55,183 bases of DNA from contig QHSL01000080.1 in assembly GCA_003220435.1 (NCBI GenBank), forward strand, positions 1-55,183, in the 5' to 3' direction. Numbering within the stretch: position 1 is the first letter of the stretch; each line of letters starts with the position of its first letter. Of the stretch, positions 54,023 to 55,183 are shown one piece after another. The notes below the pieces were generated by a model, which saw only the letters and a program-made list of their open reading frames with translations, had not been told where the DNA came from and did no database searches. The translations under genes were made by a program, and so were the position numbers. The DNA is from Candidatus Rokuibacteriota bacterium (GTDB lineage: Bacteria > Methylomirabilota > Methylomirabilia > Rokubacteriales > CSP1-6).

Positions 54023-55051
54023 ATGAAGCGAAAGCGTTCGTGGTGTGGGAGTTTTGCTACGATCAGCGTTCTATTGCTGAGTCCGCTGTTTTGGCCTGCG
54101 CAGAGCGCTTCGGCTAACAGCACGGCTTTTAGCGGCGAGGCCACAGTGGTGCAAGCAACGGTTTTGGGCCTTCCGCCAATTGTCCTCTCCGATACCGGGG
54201 CGCTGGACAGCACAGGAGGCGCGCGAGAGGCGTCGCTTCTCAATGCGAATGTCCCTGGATTGCTGACGGCCGAAGTTCTCCATGCTTCGACCGTTGGTCA
54301 AGGACAGCGGAGTAGCTCAGAAGCGTCAGTGGCGAATGTGACCTTGACTGTCGGCGGAAACACTATCACTGCCGGGTTGCTCCAAGCCAGAGCAACTGCG
54401 GAATGTCACAATGGAATGGCATCCGTCAGCGGGAGTTCAGACATCGTTGGTCTCATGATCAACGGACAATCGATCGTCGTTTCTGGGCAGCCCAACCAGA
54501 CGATCTCTTTGCCGCTCGGCGGTCGCGTTCTCATCAACGAGCAAACGAGTTCCGCGAGCGGCAACAACGGTGATATCACTGTCAATGCACTCCACGTCGA
54601 GGTTGATGGGGTTGCGAACGTCATCATTTCCTCTGCACACGCTGATATCACCTGTGGCGGACCCGTTTGCCCTGGTGGGGATTTCGTGACCGGTGGAGGA
54701 TGGATCACCGGGACACCATCGGGTGCGAAAGGGAACTTCGGTGTGGCAGGTGGGATCAAGAACGGCGCCCTTTGGGGCCATCTGACCTATATCGACCATG
54801 GCCCAAATGGTCCAAAGGTGAAGGGGACCGGCGTTACAGCCTACGCTGCAGTCGACTCCGTGACTCGTCATATCGAGGGCACTGCCGAGGTCAACGGTCA
54901 GGGTGGGTTCACCTATCAGGTGGATGTCAGCGATAACGGCGAGCCAGGCCGCAATGACACGTTCAGCATCGTGTTGTCCAATGGGTATCACGCTTCGGGG
55001 CGATTGGACGGCGGCAACATCCAGCTTCATAAGACGTGTAACAGCCCATAG
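54023..55051 (+). CDS. secreted choice-of-anchor-P-type protein with a C-terminal beta domain
   Basis: 342 aa. ATG 54023 has a perfect AGGAGG 6 bases upstream. Signal peptide MKRKRSWCGSFATISVLLLS, cleaved near the SASA segment. The first domain (about 35-210: TAFSGEATVVQATVLGLPPI, TVGGNTITAGLLQARATAEC, ADITCGGP) matches choice-of-anchor-P-type repeats. The second (GGDFVTGGGWITGTPSGAKG, then NFGVAGGIKNGALWGHLTYI) resembles the domain that often follows. Extracellular beta-sheet role, ligand unknown. Base composition is visibly lower in GC than the rest, suggesting separate acquisition. The 270 bases before it hold nothing recognisable beyond the ribosome site. Confidence 0.8.
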   Translation: MKRKRSWCGSFATISVLLLSPLFWPAQSASANSTAFSGEATVVQATVLGLPPIVLSDTGALDSTGGAREASLLNANVPGLLTAEVLHASTVGQGQRSSSEASVANVTLTVGGNTITAGLLQARATAECHNGMASVSGSSDIVGLMINGQSIVVSGQPNQTISLPLGGRVLINEQTSSASGNNGDITVNALHVEVDGVANVIISSAHADITCGGPVCPGGDFVTGGGWITGTPSGAKGNFGVAGGIKNGALWGHLTYIDHGPNGPKVKGTGVTAYAAVDSVTRHIEGTAEVNGQGGFTYQVDVSDNGEPGRNDTFSIVLSNGYHASGRLDGGNIQLHKTCNSP

Positions 55052-55100
55052 ACGTAGTAAGAGCTTTCAGCGGTCCGCGCGGGGCGGTGGCTGAGTTCGT

Positions 55101-55146
55101 GGGGTGCGGCGTCTGAGAATGCCTCTTGCTGAGGACGTCGCACCCC
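55101..55146 (+). terminator. long stem-loop after the choice-of-anchor gene
   Basis: GGGGTGCGGCGTC (55101-55113) pairs with GACGTCGCACCCC (55134-55146) at 12 of 13 positions around a 20-base loop. There is no T-tract. It starts 49 bases after the stop of the choice-of-anchor gene and is the last structure before the window edge. Confidence 0.5.
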
Positions 55147-55183
55147 TCGCTCACGCCGCGGGTTGGGTGACGCACTAGGGGCT

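Overview
The window is a high-GC chromosomal segment from an uncultivated-type bacterium. Genes are tightly packed, very often with 4-base ATGA/GTGA/TTGA overlaps, and GTG, TTG and apparently CTG starts are used. Gene content (LL-diaminopimelate aminotransferase lysine route, DUF3568 lipoprotein, family 5 solute-binding protein, many SAM methyltransferases beside glycosyltransferases) fits Candidatus Rokubacteria / Methylomirabilota. That placement is inferred from style and content, not from a marker-gene search.

Layout. 1-11408 (+) is a surface-polysaccharide cluster: a deacetylase-like tail, four class I methyltransferases, three GT4 and one GT2 glycosyltransferases, a GDP-mannose dehydratase-like SDR, a WcaJ-type polyprenyl-phosphate sugar-1-phosphate transferase and an O-antigen ligase/polymerase. 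It is followed by a 101-bp inverted repeat. 11545-21753 is a mixed accessory stretch: two small exported proteins, a TAT amidase, a quinone oxidoreductase, a crotonase, an MFS transporter with an acyl-CoA ligase, a DinB protein, a rhodanese, a duplicated alpha/beta-barrel protein and an SDR. 21837-31963 (-) is one long run of twelve genes: mltG, an acyltransferase, argH, a fibronectin-type lipoprotein, lysA, dapA, dapB, an FAH-family gene, folB, folK, an ECF sigma factor and its probable anti-sigma factor. A solitary, divergent rpoA follows (+), converging on comEA-comEC-dapL (-).

37458-43875 (+) is a five-gene run: a periplasmic solute-binding protein with an in-frame UGA, a secreted cupin, a GAF-containing hybrid histidine kinase with two receiver domains, a single-domain response regulator, and a receiver-cyclase protein. 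It reads as a candidate sensory module and is the most unusual part of the window. 43883-50807 (-) is an aspartate-family operon (aminotransferase, hom, thrC, a YbhN-like membrane protein, lysC, a zinc alcohol dehydrogenase) behind a good sigma-70 promoter. A divergent M23 peptidase follows (+).

51994-55183 is a decayed accessory zone: a serine recombinase broken by three frameshifts, an apt fragment, an unidentified coding remnant, and an intact secreted choice-of-anchor-P-type protein of visibly lower GC.

Two otherwise well conserved genes (methyltransferase at 4090, FAH-family gene at 23966) carry single-base frameshifts in short homopolymers, so some breaks may be sequence errors. No rRNA, tRNA or CRISPR array was recognised.
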